The notes under the pieces were generated by a model, which was not told where the DNA came from, did not search any database, and saw only the letters and a list, made by a program, of their open reading frames with translations. DNA of 39,086 bases from Kribbella antibiotica. GTDB lineage: Bacteria > Actinomycetota > Actinomycetes > Propionibacteriales > Kribbellaceae. A program made the position numbers and the translations under genes. This document shows, piece after piece, positions 8,203-16,021 of this stretch. The stretch lies in NCBI RefSeq assembly GCF_004349055.1, contig NZ_SMKX01000072.1, forward strand, positions 1 through 39,086. Reading direction: 5' to 3'. Within the stretch, counting starts at the first letter, position 1. Each line of letters opens with the position of its first letter.

Positions 8203-8270
8203 TTCTGAGTACGGTCCGTAAACGGCGTCCGCACCACGCCATGACGGAGGGGACGCCTCCGTACTCAGAA
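8203..8270. other. Long nested stem-loop after the glucanase gene
   Basis: TTCTGAGTACGG (8203-8214) and CCGTACTCAGAA (8259-8270) form a perfect 12-bp stem. Inside it GGCGTCC (8224-8230) pairs with GGACGCC (8251-8257). It starts 57 bases after the glucanase stop and has no T-run. It opens a roughly 200-base series of hairpins. Confidence 0.6.
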
Positions 8271-8273
8271 ACG

Positions 8274-8340
8274 GTGAGGTACCGCCCGCCAGTGGCACCT
8301 CACTGGTGGTTGGGCTAGCAGCCCGCGGTGAGAGCCGCGG
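8274..8340. other. Mutually exclusive hairpins
   Basis: GTGAGGT (8274-8280) can pair with ACCTCAC (8297-8303). Alternatively CCAGTG (8289-8294) pairs with CACTGG (8301-8306), extendable to 9 pairs with one wobble (8286-8294 with 8301-8309). The two use the same bases and cannot coexist. A third hairpin follows: CCGCGG 8323-8328 and 8335-8340 around TGAGAG. Overlapping alternative stems are the layout of a conformational switch, but I recognise no riboswitch class. Confidence 0.45.
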
Positions 8341-8363
8341 CCTGATGGGGGTCCAGCTGCCTA

Positions 8364-8404
8364 GGTGGGGCGGCGAACGACACTCACTCGTTCACCGCCC
8401 CACC
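8364..8404. terminator. Strong hairpin upstream of the sigma-factor gene
   Basis: GGTGGGGCGG (8364-8373) pairs with CCGCCCCACC (8395-8404), and inside it GAACGA (8375-8380) pairs with TCGTTC (8388-8393) around the loop CACTCAC. One C/A mismatch separates the two stems, so 16 pairs form. There is no clear T-run, as is common for actinomycete terminators. It separates the glucanase from the sigma-factor transcript. Confidence 0.6.
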
Positions 8405-8493
8405 GACTCAAGCTTCTACCGTCTTGCCCCCAACGCTCGGGCACCCTGGATCGTCTTGGTCTTCGAAAGCTGAACCGAGAGAACGGGTGCGGG

Positions 8494-8991
8494 ATGGCGG
8501 ATTGGGAACGATCCTTCGAGCAACTGCTCGCTGGACGCGGCGGCGCTTTACGGGCGTACGCCTACCTCCTGACCGGTGAGTCCGCGGCCGCTGCGGATCT
8601 GGTCCAGGACGCTCTGCTGCGAGTCTTCAGCCGGATGCGCGTCGGGAACGACGTCAGCCAACTCGAGGGCTATGTACGGCGAGCGATGCTGAACCAGTTC
8701 GTCGACGGCCGCCGTCGAGCGGGACTGTGGCGAGCCAAGCGACACCTGCTGGTCCACCCGGTCGAGCACCACGACGAGGATCGCCTGCTGACAGACGTCG
8801 TACGGCGGGCCCTGGCCACGCTGTCGCCGAAACAGCGAGCGTGTGTGGTGCTCCGGTACTACGAGGACCTCACTGTCCCCGATATCGCGGATCAGCTCGG
8901 CTGCGCGCAAGGCACGGTCAAACGCCACCTGGCCGATGCCCACGCCAAGCTCGCCGACCAACTCGCCGTACCCGAGGAGACCCTGTCATGA
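8494..8991 (+). CDS. SigE-family ECF RNA polymerase sigma factor
   Basis: 165 residues from ATG 8494, where a typical SigE-family N-terminus begins (MADWERSFEQLLAGRGGALRAYAYLLTG); an in-frame start at 8365 would force translation through the strong hairpin. Region 2 reads AADLVQDALLRVFSRM...LEGYVRRAMLNQFVDGRRR. Region 4 is LSPKQRACVVLRYYEDLTVPDIADQLGCAQGTVKRHLADAHAKL. ECF factors steer RNA polymerase to stress or envelope promoters and are usually held by a membrane partner, which the next gene (ATGA overlap) probably encodes. The regulon is unknown. Confidence 0.88.
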   Translation: MADWERSFEQLLAGRGGALRAYAYLLTGESAAAADLVQDALLRVFSRMRVGNDVSQLEGYVRRAMLNQFVDGRRRAGLWRAKRHLLVHPVEHHDEDRLLTDVVRRALATLSPKQRACVVLRYYEDLTVPDIADQLGCAQGTVKRHLADAHAKLADQLAVPEETLS

Positions 8992-9617
8992 CCGATCTCA
9001 AAGATTTGCTCCGCAGCGCCGCCGCCGAAGCCGAGAACGTGAGCGTCGACGGAAGTGCGCTGATCCCGACCATCCGCCGCCGTCGCCGCGTCCGCACAGC
9101 CGCGGTCGGCGTCGGCAGCGCCGCCGCCGTGACCACCCTCGCAGTCACCGCGTACGCCGTACTGCCGGGTGCTTCGGATGCTCCCGTGAGCGGTGGCTCG
9201 CCGACTGCGTTGCCGACCTTCCAAGCGAAGGATTGCAAGGTGGAGTACGCGCGTCAGCCGACAGTTGCCGGCCGGAAGGTTGCGTTGACCCAGAAGACGA
9301 TGCGGCCGACCGGTGAGCTCGCCTGGTCCGGGACCGTCGAGGTCACGGTCACGAACACCTCGAAGGTCACTCTGTACACGAAAAACACGCCTGCGCTGTT
9401 CCACTTCAGCCCGGAGCAAAGATTCGAGTCACGCGTCGGGAGCGTGCAAGCCGTTGCCCAGAAGAACGTTGTACTGAAGCCGGGTGCTGCGCACACCTCG
9501 ACCGTTCGGGTCACTATCCAGGGGTGCGCGTCGTGGAAGCAGCCAGCTGGTTCGTTCTCGGTGCACCTGCCGACAACCGGCGACTCCCAACTGGTCGGGC
9601 GGTTGCAGTTGCCGTGA
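8988..9617 (+). CDS. Membrane-anchored partner of the sigma factor (probable anti-sigma)
   Basis: 209 residues; ATG 8988 overlaps the sigma-factor stop. A short cytoplasmic N-terminus (MTDLKDLLRSAAAEAENVSVDG) and a stop-transfer cluster IRRRRRVR precede one membrane helix near residues 37-60. The exported part starts with a Ser/Pro/Gly-rich linker and has two cysteines (CKVEYAR, GCASWKQ) and beta-strand-rich sequence such as WSGTVEVTVTNTSKVTLYTKN. SigE-type ECF genes in actinomycetes are often followed by such single-pass proteins. No zinc-binding anti-sigma HxxxCxxC motif is visible, so the anti-sigma role is inferred from position and topology. Confidence 0.65.
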   Translation: MTDLKDLLRSAAAEAENVSVDGSALIPTIRRRRRVRTAAVGVGSAAAVTTLAVTAYAVLPGASDAPVSGGSPTALPTFQAKDCKVEYARQPTVAGRKVALTQKTMRPTGELAWSGTVEVTVTNTSKVTLYTKNTPALFHFSPEQRFESRVGSVQAVAQKNVVLKPGAAHTSTVRVTIQGCASWKQPAGSFSVHLPTTGDSQLVGRLQLP

Positions 9618-9620
9618 CGT

Positions 9621-9639
9621 TTGCCGGATCGTCCGGCAA
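9621..9639 (+). terminator. Intrinsic terminator after the sigma operon
   Basis: TTGCCGGA (9621-9628) pairs perfectly with TCCGGCAA (9632-9639) around a 3-base loop, beginning 4 bases after the stop and followed by TCTT. Confidence 0.7.
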
Positions 9640-9721
9640 TCTTCAGGCGGTGAGACGTTTCGCTGGACCGCGCGGACGGGCAAACTGACCTGCGACCCAC
9701 CCAACCGCCCTGGGAGTCGCT

Positions 9722-10846
9722 GTGGCCCGCTCGCTCCGCCCGGTCCTGATCCTCACCGCCGTCCTCGCGCTGTTCGGCTTCGGCATCACGCCGTCGACCG
9801 CCGCGACCCCGATCACCGTCGCCGCGGCGATCGGCCGGCAGGACAGCTCTACTGCTTCAGTCACCGGGTACGTGGTCGGCCAGCCGACCGCCACCAGCAC
9901 GGTGGTCCGCAGCAACTATCCGAACGACTACGCGCTCGCACTCGCGGATTCCGCGAGCCAGACGAGTACGTCGGCGATGCTGTACGTGCAGATCCCGACC
10001 GCGTTCCGCGCGTCGTACGGACTGCAGAGCAACCCCAGCCTGCTGGGGAAGCAGATCACCGTCACCGGCACCCTGGCGGCGTACTTCTCGCATCCAGGAT
10101 TGAAGGACGCGACCGCCTTCACCGGTGGTGGCGGATCGGACCCAGGCGACCCGCCGACGCCCGGTGACTACTACGCACCTGTCGCGGGCAAGACCGGCGC
10201 CGCGCTGAAGTCCGGCCTGCACACCCTGATCGCGAACCAGACCAAGCTCACCTATGACCAGGTCTGGAACGCCCTGAAGGACACCGACCAGGACCCGGCG
10301 AACACCAGCAACGTCATCCTGCTCTACTCCGGCCGCTCGCAGTCCAAAACCACCAACGGTGGCGGCGTCAACGACTGGAACCGTGAACACGTCTGGGCCA
10401 AGTCCCACGGCGACTTCGGTACGGCGACCGGTCCCGGCACCGATATCCACCACCTCCGCCCCGAAGACGTCTCGGTGAACGGTGCCCGCGGCAACCTCGA
10501 CTTCGACAACGGCGGCACCGCAGTCGCCGAATGCCCCGGCTGCACCGCCGACACCGACTCCTTCGCCCCTCGCGCCGCAGTCCGCGGCGACGTCGCCCGG
10601 ATGATCCTGTACATGGCCGTCCGCTACGACGGCGGCGACGGCTTCGCCAACCTGGAACCCAACAACTCGGTCAACAACGGCAGCGCCCCCGCCATCGGCA
10701 AACTCACAGTCCTGAAGGCCTGGGCCGCCGCCGACCCACCCGACGCCTTCGAAAAGCGCCGCAACGAGGTCATCTACACCACCTACCAACACAACCGAAA
10801 CCCCTTCATCGACCACCCCGAATACATCGCGTCGATCTGGCCGTAG
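9722..10846 (+). CDS. Secreted endonuclease I-family nuclease with N-terminal OB-like domain
   Basis: 374 residues from GTG 9722, 6 bases after GGGAG. A signal peptide ends near ASA/TAA at about residue 28. The next ~110 residues (ITVAAAIGRQDSSTASVTGYVVGQ to KQITVTGTLAAYF) resemble the OB-like module found at the front of bacterial secreted nucleases. After a Gly/Pro/Asp-rich linker comes an endonuclease I (His-Me finger) domain with NREHVWAKSHG (His223) and GTDIHHLRPEDVSVNGARGNLDFD (Asp241, His243, His244). It probably degrades extracellular DNA, for nutrients or biofilm turnover. It is monocistronic, with terminators on both sides. Confidence 0.85.
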   Translation: MARSLRPVLILTAVLALFGFGITPSTAATPITVAAAIGRQDSSTASVTGYVVGQPTATSTVVRSNYPNDYALALADSASQTSTSAMLYVQIPTAFRASYGLQSNPSLLGKQITVTGTLAAYFSHPGLKDATAFTGGGGSDPGDPPTPGDYYAPVAGKTGAALKSGLHTLIANQTKLTYDQVWNALKDTDQDPANTSNVILLYSGRSQSKTTNGGGVNDWNREHVWAKSHGDFGTATGPGTDIHHLRPEDVSVNGARGNLDFDNGGTAVAECPGCTADTDSFAPRAAVRGDVARMILYMAVRYDGGDGFANLEPNNSVNNGSAPAIGKLTVLKAWAAADPPDAFEKRRNEVIYTTYQHNRNPFIDHPEYIASIWP

Positions 10847-10850
10847 GGCC

Positions 10851-10956
10851 CATCTGCCCCTGGATGCCCCGGGATGCCCCGCAATCGGCCTGGATCGAGC
10901 CTGATCCGGGCCGATTTGGCGTGCGATCTGCCCCGAGCTGCCCCGCCATCTGCCCT
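10851..10956. repeat. Short TGCCC repeats flanking a terminator
   Basis: Six TGCCC(C) words cluster here. CATCTGCCCC at 10851 and two ATGCCCC copies lie left of the hairpin at 10883-10916; GATCTGCCCC at 10925, GCTGCCCC and CATCTGCCCT at 10947 lie right of it. The ATCTGCCC form occurs on both sides. Origin unknown, possibly simple slippage. Confidence 0.45.
10883..10916 (+). terminator. Intrinsic terminator after the nuclease gene
   Basis: AATCGGCC (10883-10890) pairs with GGCCGATT (10909-10916), and GGATC (10892-10896) with GATCC (10903-10907). A T-G wobble joins them into a 14-bp stem with the loop GAGCCT. Confidence 0.75.
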
Positions 10957-10994
10957 CCGCAGGCACCCCTTGGTGTCGTCACAGTGGGTGAAGA

Positions 10995-11005
10995 CACAAA
11001 TTGTG
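10995..11005. promoter_or_regulatory. Palindrome at the toxin-antitoxin promoter
   Basis: CACAAATTGTG is a perfect 11-bp palindrome 21 bases upstream of the antitoxin start. Toxin-antitoxin complexes usually repress their own promoter, so this is a candidate operator. AAAGGAGG (11015-11022), the strongest ribosome-binding site of the window, follows. Confidence 0.5.
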
Positions 11006-11026
11006 GCTAGTATCAAAGGAGGAAAA

Positions 11027-11314
11027 GTGGCCACGGCAGCATTGGAAATGGATGATCTGATGGACATCGGCATCAGGGAGCTACGAGACGGACTCAGCCG
11101 CCACCTCGCTTACGTGCGCGAGGGGCACACCATCACCGTCACCGACCACGGCAAGCCGATCGCCCAGATCCGCCCGGTCGATGGACCGAGTGGCTTGCAG
11201 CAACTGATCGCGGCCGGCATCGTTCGCCCGCCGCTCAAGCCCAAGCGACCGGCTCGGATTCCGAGCGAGGCGGGCGGCATCGTCAGCGACCTGGTAACGG
11301 AGCAGCGCCGATGA
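11027..11314 (+). CDS. Type II antitoxin, Phd/YefM-like (VapB role)
   Basis: 95 residues from GTG 11027, chosen because AAAGGAGG lies 4 bases upstream; starts further left run into the terminator region. The segment MDIGIRELRDGLSRHLAYVREGHTITVTDHGKPIAQIRPV is the Phd/YefM DNA-binding fold. The basic, proline-rich C-terminus (RPPLKPKRPARIPSEAGG) is the usual disordered toxin-binding tail. It overlaps the toxin gene by ATGA. It should neutralise the PIN toxin and repress the operon through the palindrome at 10995. Confidence 0.85.
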   Translation: MATAALEMDDLMDIGIRELRDGLSRHLAYVREGHTITVTDHGKPIAQIRPVDGPSGLQQLIAAGIVRPPLKPKRPARIPSEAGGIVSDLVTEQRR

Positions 11315-11742
11315 TCTGCTACTTCGATACCTCCGCGTTTGTTCCGCTCCTGATTCCTGAGGCGAGCTCGCTAGTCTGCCGTCGGCTGTGGGACGACGCC
11401 GATGACGTTCTGACGACGCAACTGACCTACGTCGAGACCGCCGGTGCGCTGGCCCAGGCGGTCCGCGGTGGACGGATCACCGAGGCTCGCCAGACGGAGG
11501 CGCTCGGTGAGCTCGATGACTACTGGAACGAACTCAACATGATCGAGATCACCAACAGGCTGCTTCGGAGGGCAGCCGGCCTCACGTTCTTGGAGGCATT
11601 GCGCGGCTACGACGCGATGCAGTGTGCGTCTGCGGAGAGCATCGGCGAGCAGGATCTCATCTTCGCCTCAGGCGATCGGCAGTTGCTGAAGGCCGGCGCG
11701 AACCTCGGATTCCACGTCGCGGACGTGAACGAGCCGATCTAG
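11311..11742 (+). CDS. vapC: PIN-domain ribonuclease toxin, VapC family
   Basis: 143 residues, typical of VapC. The four acidic positions that bind metal in PIN nucleases are present: Asp6 (CYFDTSAF), Glu42 (TYVETAG), Asp101 (RGYDAMQCA) and Asp122 (SGDRQLL). The toxin presumably cleaves RNA when the antitoxin is lost. It lies just before the nine-gene array, but there is no sign that the module and the array work together. All catalytic residues are kept, so it is probably functional. Confidence 0.88.
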   Translation: MICYFDTSAFVPLLIPEASSLVCRRLWDDADDVLTTQLTYVETAGALAQAVRGGRITEARQTEALGELDDYWNELNMIEITNRLLRRAAGLTFLEALRGYDAMQCASAESIGEQDLIFASGDRQLLKAGANLGFHVADVNEPI

Positions 11743-11803
11743 CCGCGCGAGTGGTTGAGAGGTGATGGCAGCTGCCGTGCTCTCGGAGTTCGGCAGCCGC
11801 TCA

Positions 11804-11845
11804 TTCCGGTCTAGTCGTCGGTGGTGGAGGCTCCATGCTGGGGCG
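11804..11845 (+). promoter_or_regulatory. Upstream element shared by P1 and P7
   Basis: The 42 bases before P1 align without gaps to those before P7 (18227-18268) at 27 of 42 positions, including GGTCTAGT and GGAGGC. GGTCTAGT may be a -10 region, with GTTCGG about 16 bases further up matching ATTCGC in P7. No other gene of the array has it, so it probably marks transcript starts. Confidence 0.45.
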
Positions 11846-12889
11846 GTGAACACTCGACGAATCCTCGCGGCGCTGTTGGCGGCGCCGTTGGTGATCGCGA
11901 TCCTTGGGGGAACGCCGGCGCGGGCTGTGCCGGACGGGAAACTGAGCATCAGCGACGTACGACTCAGTAAGGCGGCGGTGTCGGTGTCCGGTTTGGGCAC
12001 AACGGCGATCGACGTCACGGTGCAGGCGGGGTACGACTCCGACGATCCCCGCGACCAGGACACGACCTTGTACGTCTATCTCCAGCGGACCGGCGGCTCC
12101 GGTCAGATCGACCGTGTGGTCTCGACGAAGCTCAAGCGCACCGCCGGCACGCTGAAGAACGGCACTTGGACCGGCCCGCTGAACGTGGTCTCGACGGCCA
12201 ACGGCACCTGGAAGGTCAGCTCGGTCGACGCCGGTCCGTACGGCGTCGACACCGGCATCGACCCGACGCCGTACGCGGGACCGACGCTTCACGTCACCGG
12301 TACGCACGCACCCCGGATCGGCTACACGGTGACCCCGGAGACCGTCCCGGTCGGCAAGCCGTACTCGATCAAGTGGACCGTGACCGACTCCGCGACCGGC
12401 AAGCCGTTCGGCATCCGAGTCAGCGCTTGGGTCAGTGTCGACTCGCCGTGCGCCGAGGGTGGCGGTCAGCCGATCAAGACCGATGCCGCAGGCAACTACA
12501 CGAAGACATACCAGCCGGGCGACGCCAACTGGCTGAACTGCTTCGTGATGGAGACCGACCCCTACCCGAGCGTGATCTCGGACGCGATTGTCCATCGCCT
12601 CAGCGGTGTCTCGGCGATCCCGGCCAAGACCAGCGCCAAGGTCGGCACGAACGTCGCCGTCAACGGCTCGGTCACGGGCCCGCCGGCTCGCTGCGCGATC
12701 AACCTGCAACGCCTGTACGGCGCCTCCCAGTGGCGGACCGTCAATTCGGCGACAGTCCGTGACAGCGGCCGCTACACGTTGACCGCGACCCCGTCGTACC
12801 GGGGCAAGATCCCTTACCGCGTTCAGCTTCCGGACTGCTATCGCTTCGTCCTCGCGACCAGCAAGCCCTTCACGATCACAGGAGTCTGA
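11846..12889 (+). CDS. Tandem secreted protein P1 (three-segment, four-cysteine family)
   Basis: 347 residues from GTG 11846, which gives a signal peptide matching its paralogues (cut after PARA, residue 27); ATG 11762 would add a 28-residue extension unlike them. The family has three parts. D1 (about 28-150) starts KLSISDVRLSKAAVSVSGL. D2 (about 155-245) contains PVGKPYSIKWTVTDSATGKPFG and Cys202/Cys232. D3 (about 255-347) contains VGTNVAVNGSV, NLQRLYGASQWR and Cys283/Cys331. D3 resembles the Ig-like sandwich common in actinomycete exoproteins (inference). There is no anchor motif, repeat or catalytic signature. Function unknown. Its end overlaps P2 as TGATG, with GGAG in its last codons. 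Confidence 0.8.
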   Translation: MNTRRILAALLAAPLVIAILGGTPARAVPDGKLSISDVRLSKAAVSVSGLGTTAIDVTVQAGYDSDDPRDQDTTLYVYLQRTGGSGQIDRVVSTKLKRTAGTLKNGTWTGPLNVVSTANGTWKVSSVDAGPYGVDTGIDPTPYAGPTLHVTGTHAPRIGYTVTPETVPVGKPYSIKWTVTDSATGKPFGIRVSAWVSVDSPCAEGGGQPIKTDAAGNYTKTYQPGDANWLNCFVMETDPYPSVISDAIVHRLSGVSAIPAKTSAKVGTNVAVNGSVTGPPARCAINLQRLYGASQWRTVNSATVRDSGRYTLTATPSYRGKIPYRVQLPDCYRFVLATSKPFTITGV

Positions 12890-13938
12890 TGATGTTCAAG
12901 CGACTTGCGGCGGCCGTTTTCGCGGCTCCACTCATTTTCACCGTTCTCAGCGTGACTCCGGCGCACGCCGACCCCCTACTGACCATCAGTGAGATCACGC
13001 TCAGCAAGGCGTTGGTGACGGTCTCCGGCCTGGCCACGGAGCAGGTCGCCGTCACCGTCAAGGGCGGCTACAACTCCGACGACCCGGCTGATGCGAAGAC
13101 CACTCTGCACGTTTTCCTGAATTCGCAGGACGGCGGAATGGTCGACTTCATGGTCTCGACCGAGCTGAAGCGCACCGCGGGCACCGTCAAGGACGGCACC
13201 TGGACCGGTCCGCTGAACGTGACTTCGTCGCAGAACAGCACGTACAAGGCCGTTGCGGTGGCGATCGGCGGTTACGGCCGGCCGTTCACCGGAACGCCGC
13301 CGGAATCGACCCAGTTCGACGGGCCGACGCTCAAGGTGATCGGCACCCATGCGCCCAAGCTCACCGCGTTGCAGGTGCCGAAGGTCGTTGCCGTCGGCAA
13401 GCCTTACGTGATCAAGTGGACGGTCACCGATGCCGACACCGGCAAGTTCTATGAGACTCAGATCCGGGCGCTGACCGGGATCGGCAAGGCCTGCAGCGAC
13501 GGGAGCGCACCGTTCCAGCCGGGACTGACCAGCCCGACCGGAACGATCGCAAGGGCTTACCAGGCTGCGGATGCGAAGCTTCCGCACTGCTTCCTGCTGC
13601 CGAACGACCCCTACGACCGCGCGTTCCTCGGCTACCAGGTCCAGCGCCTGGGCGGCGTCGGCGCCGTACCGGCCAAGACCAGCGCCAAGGTCGGCACGAA
13701 TGTCCCCGTCACCGGCTCGGTCGGCGGTCCGCCGGGACGCTGCCGGATTGACCTGCAGCGGTTGTACGGTGCTACTGCCTGGAGGTCGGTCAACACTGCC
13801 CGCGTCCGCGACAGCGGCCGCTTCACGCTGACGGCGACGCCCGCTTCGCAGGGAAAGATCCCGTACCGCGTCCTGATGCCGGCCTGCAACAACTTCGTTG
13901 CCTCGTCGAGCAAACCCTTCACCATCACGGGAGTGTGA
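12889..13938 (+). CDS. Tandem secreted protein P2
   Basis: 349 residues; ATG 12889 or 12892, both behind the GGAG in P1's last codons. Signal peptide MMFKRLAAAVFAAPLIFTVLSVTPAHA. Close to P1 in D1 (LTISEITLSKALVTVSGL, GGYNSDDPADAKTTLHVFL) and D3, so these two look like a duplication pair. D2 is the most divergent in the family: TGKFYE replaces TGKPYG. All four cysteines remain (KACSDG, PHCFLL, GRCRIDLQRL, PACNNF). It ends FTITGV with GGAG in the final codons; P3 begins at the very next base. Confidence 0.8.
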   Translation: MMFKRLAAAVFAAPLIFTVLSVTPAHADPLLTISEITLSKALVTVSGLATEQVAVTVKGGYNSDDPADAKTTLHVFLNSQDGGMVDFMVSTELKRTAGTVKDGTWTGPLNVTSSQNSTYKAVAVAIGGYGRPFTGTPPESTQFDGPTLKVIGTHAPKLTALQVPKVVAVGKPYVIKWTVTDADTGKFYETQIRALTGIGKACSDGSAPFQPGLTSPTGTIARAYQAADAKLPHCFLLPNDPYDRAFLGYQVQRLGGVGAVPAKTSAKVGTNVPVTGSVGGPPGRCRIDLQRLYGATAWRSVNTARVRDSGRFTLTATPASQGKIPYRVLMPACNNFVASSSKPFTITGV

Positions 13939-14967
13939 ATGATCCGCAAAACCCTGGCCGGCCTGGCCGCCGTACCGCTGCTCGTTCTCGCTCTCGGCGC
14001 GGCGCCGGCCCAGGCCGCCGACAACGGTGACCCGAAGCTGACGATCAGCGACATCGAGCTCAGTACGACGTCTGTCGCGGCGAACGGCCTGAAGCTGACG
14101 CCGATCGACGTCGCGGTGAAGGCCAAGTACAACGAAACCGGTACGGATCCTGAGCAGTACACCCTGGTGGTCAAGCTCGCCCGCACCGGTGGCACCGGTC
14201 AAGCCACCCGGCTGCTGTCAGTGGACCTCAAGCGGACGGCTGGGACGCCGCAGGACGGTGTTTGGACCGGACGGATCGAGGTCCCCTCGACCGCGAACGG
14301 GACGTTCAAGGTGACCGGGGTGTTCTCCGGGAGAAGTGACATGTACGGGCCGAACCCGTACGACGGCCAGACCTTGACCGTCACCGGCACGCACCAGCCG
14401 AAGTTCACCAGCTCCTCGACACCGAGTCCGGTGCCGGTGAACAAGGCGTACAAGCTCAGCTGGCGACTCACCGACTCCGACACCGGCAAGCCGTTGACCA
14501 AGACCAAGGTCACCATCGGCTTCGACAACACCTGCGCCGAGCCTGGCGGGCAGTCGGCGCTGACCGATGCGAACGGATCCGTCAGCACGCAGGTGGCCGC
14601 CAGGAACGAGGCGCTGAACTGCGTCTTCATCGAATCGGGCTACAACATCGTGGTCTTCGGTGGCGACGACACCAAGTTCCTGGTCGGCGTCTCTGCCGCC
14701 CCCGCGAAGACCAGCGCCAAGGTCGGGACCGTCGTCCCGGTCAACGGCACGGTCACCGAGGCCCGGACGTGCAAGGTCAACCTGCAGCGTCTGTACGGCG
14801 CCAGCCAGTGGCGCACCGTCGGTACGTCGAACATCCGCAGCAGCGGCCGGTTCACCCTGAACGCCCAGCCGGCGTACAAGGGCAAGATCTACTACCGCGT
14901 TCTCATGTCGCCGTGCTCGGTCTACGTCGCGGCGTCCAGCAAATCCTTCACGATCACCGGAGTCTGA
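13939..14967 (+). CDS. Tandem secreted protein P3
   Basis: 342 residues, ATG directly after P2's stop. Signal peptide MIRKTLAGLAAVPLLVLALGAAPAQA. D1 reads LTISDIELSTTSVAANGLKLTPIDVAV, D2 has TGKPLTKTKVTIGF instead of TGKPYG, and D3 has VNLQRLYGASQWRTVGTSNIRSSGRFTLNAQPAYKGKIYYRV. Cysteines are kept at NTCAEPGG, LNCVFI, RTCKVN and SPCSVY. D1 lacks the VSSLNTVPVTV signature of P4-P9, so P1-P3 form one subgroup. GGAG in the final codons serves P4. Confidence 0.8.
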   Translation: MIRKTLAGLAAVPLLVLALGAAPAQAADNGDPKLTISDIELSTTSVAANGLKLTPIDVAVKAKYNETGTDPEQYTLVVKLARTGGTGQATRLLSVDLKRTAGTPQDGVWTGRIEVPSTANGTFKVTGVFSGRSDMYGPNPYDGQTLTVTGTHQPKFTSSSTPSPVPVNKAYKLSWRLTDSDTGKPLTKTKVTIGFDNTCAEPGGQSALTDANGSVSTQVAARNEALNCVFIESGYNIVVFGGDDTKFLVGVSAAPAKTSAKVGTVVPVNGTVTEARTCKVNLQRLYGASQWRTVGTSNIRSSGRFTLNAQPAYKGKIYYRVLMSPCSVYVAASSKSFTITGV

Positions 14968-14968
14968 C

Positions 14969-16015
14969 TTGCCGTTCCGCACTCGCACCATCGTTTCCGC
15001 ACTGGGCGCTGTGACCTTCGTGGGCACAGCGCTCGGCGCTGTCCCGGCGTCCGCCGGGTCCGTCGACCTGCAGGTCGAATCCGCGTTTTTCAACAAGACG
15101 AAGGTCGCGGTCGCCGGGCTGAACACCGTGCCGGTGACGCTCACGGTGAAGGCCACGTACAAGCTGGGCAAGCCGGGGCAGCCGATGTTCGCTGTGCTGG
15201 ACAGCGTCGACTCGCCGCAGTACAGCCCGGAGTTGTACTCCGAGCCGCTCAAGCTGATCGACGGCACCGGGACCGATGGCACCTGGCAGGGCATCGTGAA
15301 CGTCCCGTCCATCCAGGGCGGCACACTCGAGCTCAGCAGGGTCGAAGCCGGTGTCTTCGACCCCAAGGCGCCTATTGGTGACAACGACCTGGTGTCCGGG
15401 GTCTCGCTAGCGGTGACCGGTCTGCACGTCCCGAAGATCACGCGCACGGTCAGTGCGAACCCGGTGCCGTTCGGCAAGCCGTACTCGATCACCTGGAAGG
15501 TCACCGACTCCGCGACCGGCAAGCCGTACGGATCGCGCCTGAAGGTGCTGGCGACCAAGGGCCCGTACTGTTCCGCGGTCAAGGGCTCGGCGGGTGCGGT
15601 ACAGACGAACACAGCCGGTGTGCTCGTCGTGCCCTACGCCCCGGCCGACGGCGACAAGCTGAACTGCCTGCTACTCCCGGGGACGCAGGCTCCGATCGAC
15701 AGCTACGCATTGGCCCCGAACCGGCCGGGCGTCGTCGCGGCGACACCGGACAAGACCAGCGCCAAGGTCGGTACGACGGTCGCCGTCAAGGGCAATGTCC
15801 TCGGGTTCACCTACGACTGCCCGGTCAACCTGCAGCGGCTGTCGGGCGCAACCCAGTGGCGCACTCTGCGGAGTACCAAGCAGGGAGTGAGCGGTCGCTA
15901 CTCGCTGCCGGCGCAGATCACGGCCAAGGGCAAGAGCACCTACCGTGTGCAGTTCCCCGCCTGCCACCAGGTCCTGGCCGGAGTGAGCAAGAGTTTCGCC
16001 ATCACCGGCGTCTAG
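14969..16015 (+). CDS. Tandem secreted protein P4
   Basis: 348 residues, TTG start 1 base after P3's stop and 6 bases after P3's GGAG. Signal peptide PFRTRTIVSALGAVTFVGTALGAVPASA. This is the first copy with the AGLNTVPVTLTV motif in D1. D2 has PVPFGKPYSITWKVTDSATGKPYGSRLKV. D3 is the most altered: NLQRLSGATQWRTLRSTKQGVSGRYSLPAQITAKG. The four cysteines stay (PYCSAV, LNCLLL, YDCPVN, PACHQV). The final codons read GGCGTC with no GGAG, and an 18-bp inverted repeat follows, so P4 ends the first transcription block. Confidence 0.8.
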   Translation: MPFRTRTIVSALGAVTFVGTALGAVPASAGSVDLQVESAFFNKTKVAVAGLNTVPVTLTVKATYKLGKPGQPMFAVLDSVDSPQYSPELYSEPLKLIDGTGTDGTWQGIVNVPSIQGGTLELSRVEAGVFDPKAPIGDNDLVSGVSLAVTGLHVPKITRTVSANPVPFGKPYSITWKVTDSATGKPYGSRLKVLATKGPYCSAVKGSAGAVQTNTAGVLVVPYAPADGDKLNCLLLPGTQAPIDSYALAPNRPGVVAATPDKTSAKVGTTVAVKGNVLGFTYDCPVNLQRLSGATQWRTLRSTKQGVSGRYSLPAQITAKGKSTYRVQFPACHQVLAGVSKSFAITGV

Positions 16016-16021
16016 TTCGGT

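Noticed and set aside
8203..8340. Known riboswitch class before the sigma gene
   Set aside because: I compared the visible words with cobalamin, TPP, SAM, glycine and ydaO-type consensus features and saw none of their core motifs.
8365..8493. Earlier start for the sigma factor
   Set aside because: It would place 43 residues unlike the family ahead of MADWERSFEQLL and translate through the strong hairpin at 8364-8404.
11762..11845. Earlier ATG for P1
   Set aside because: It would put 28 extra residues before a signal peptide that matches the other eight copies when GTG 11846 is used, and the shared upstream element lies in this stretch.
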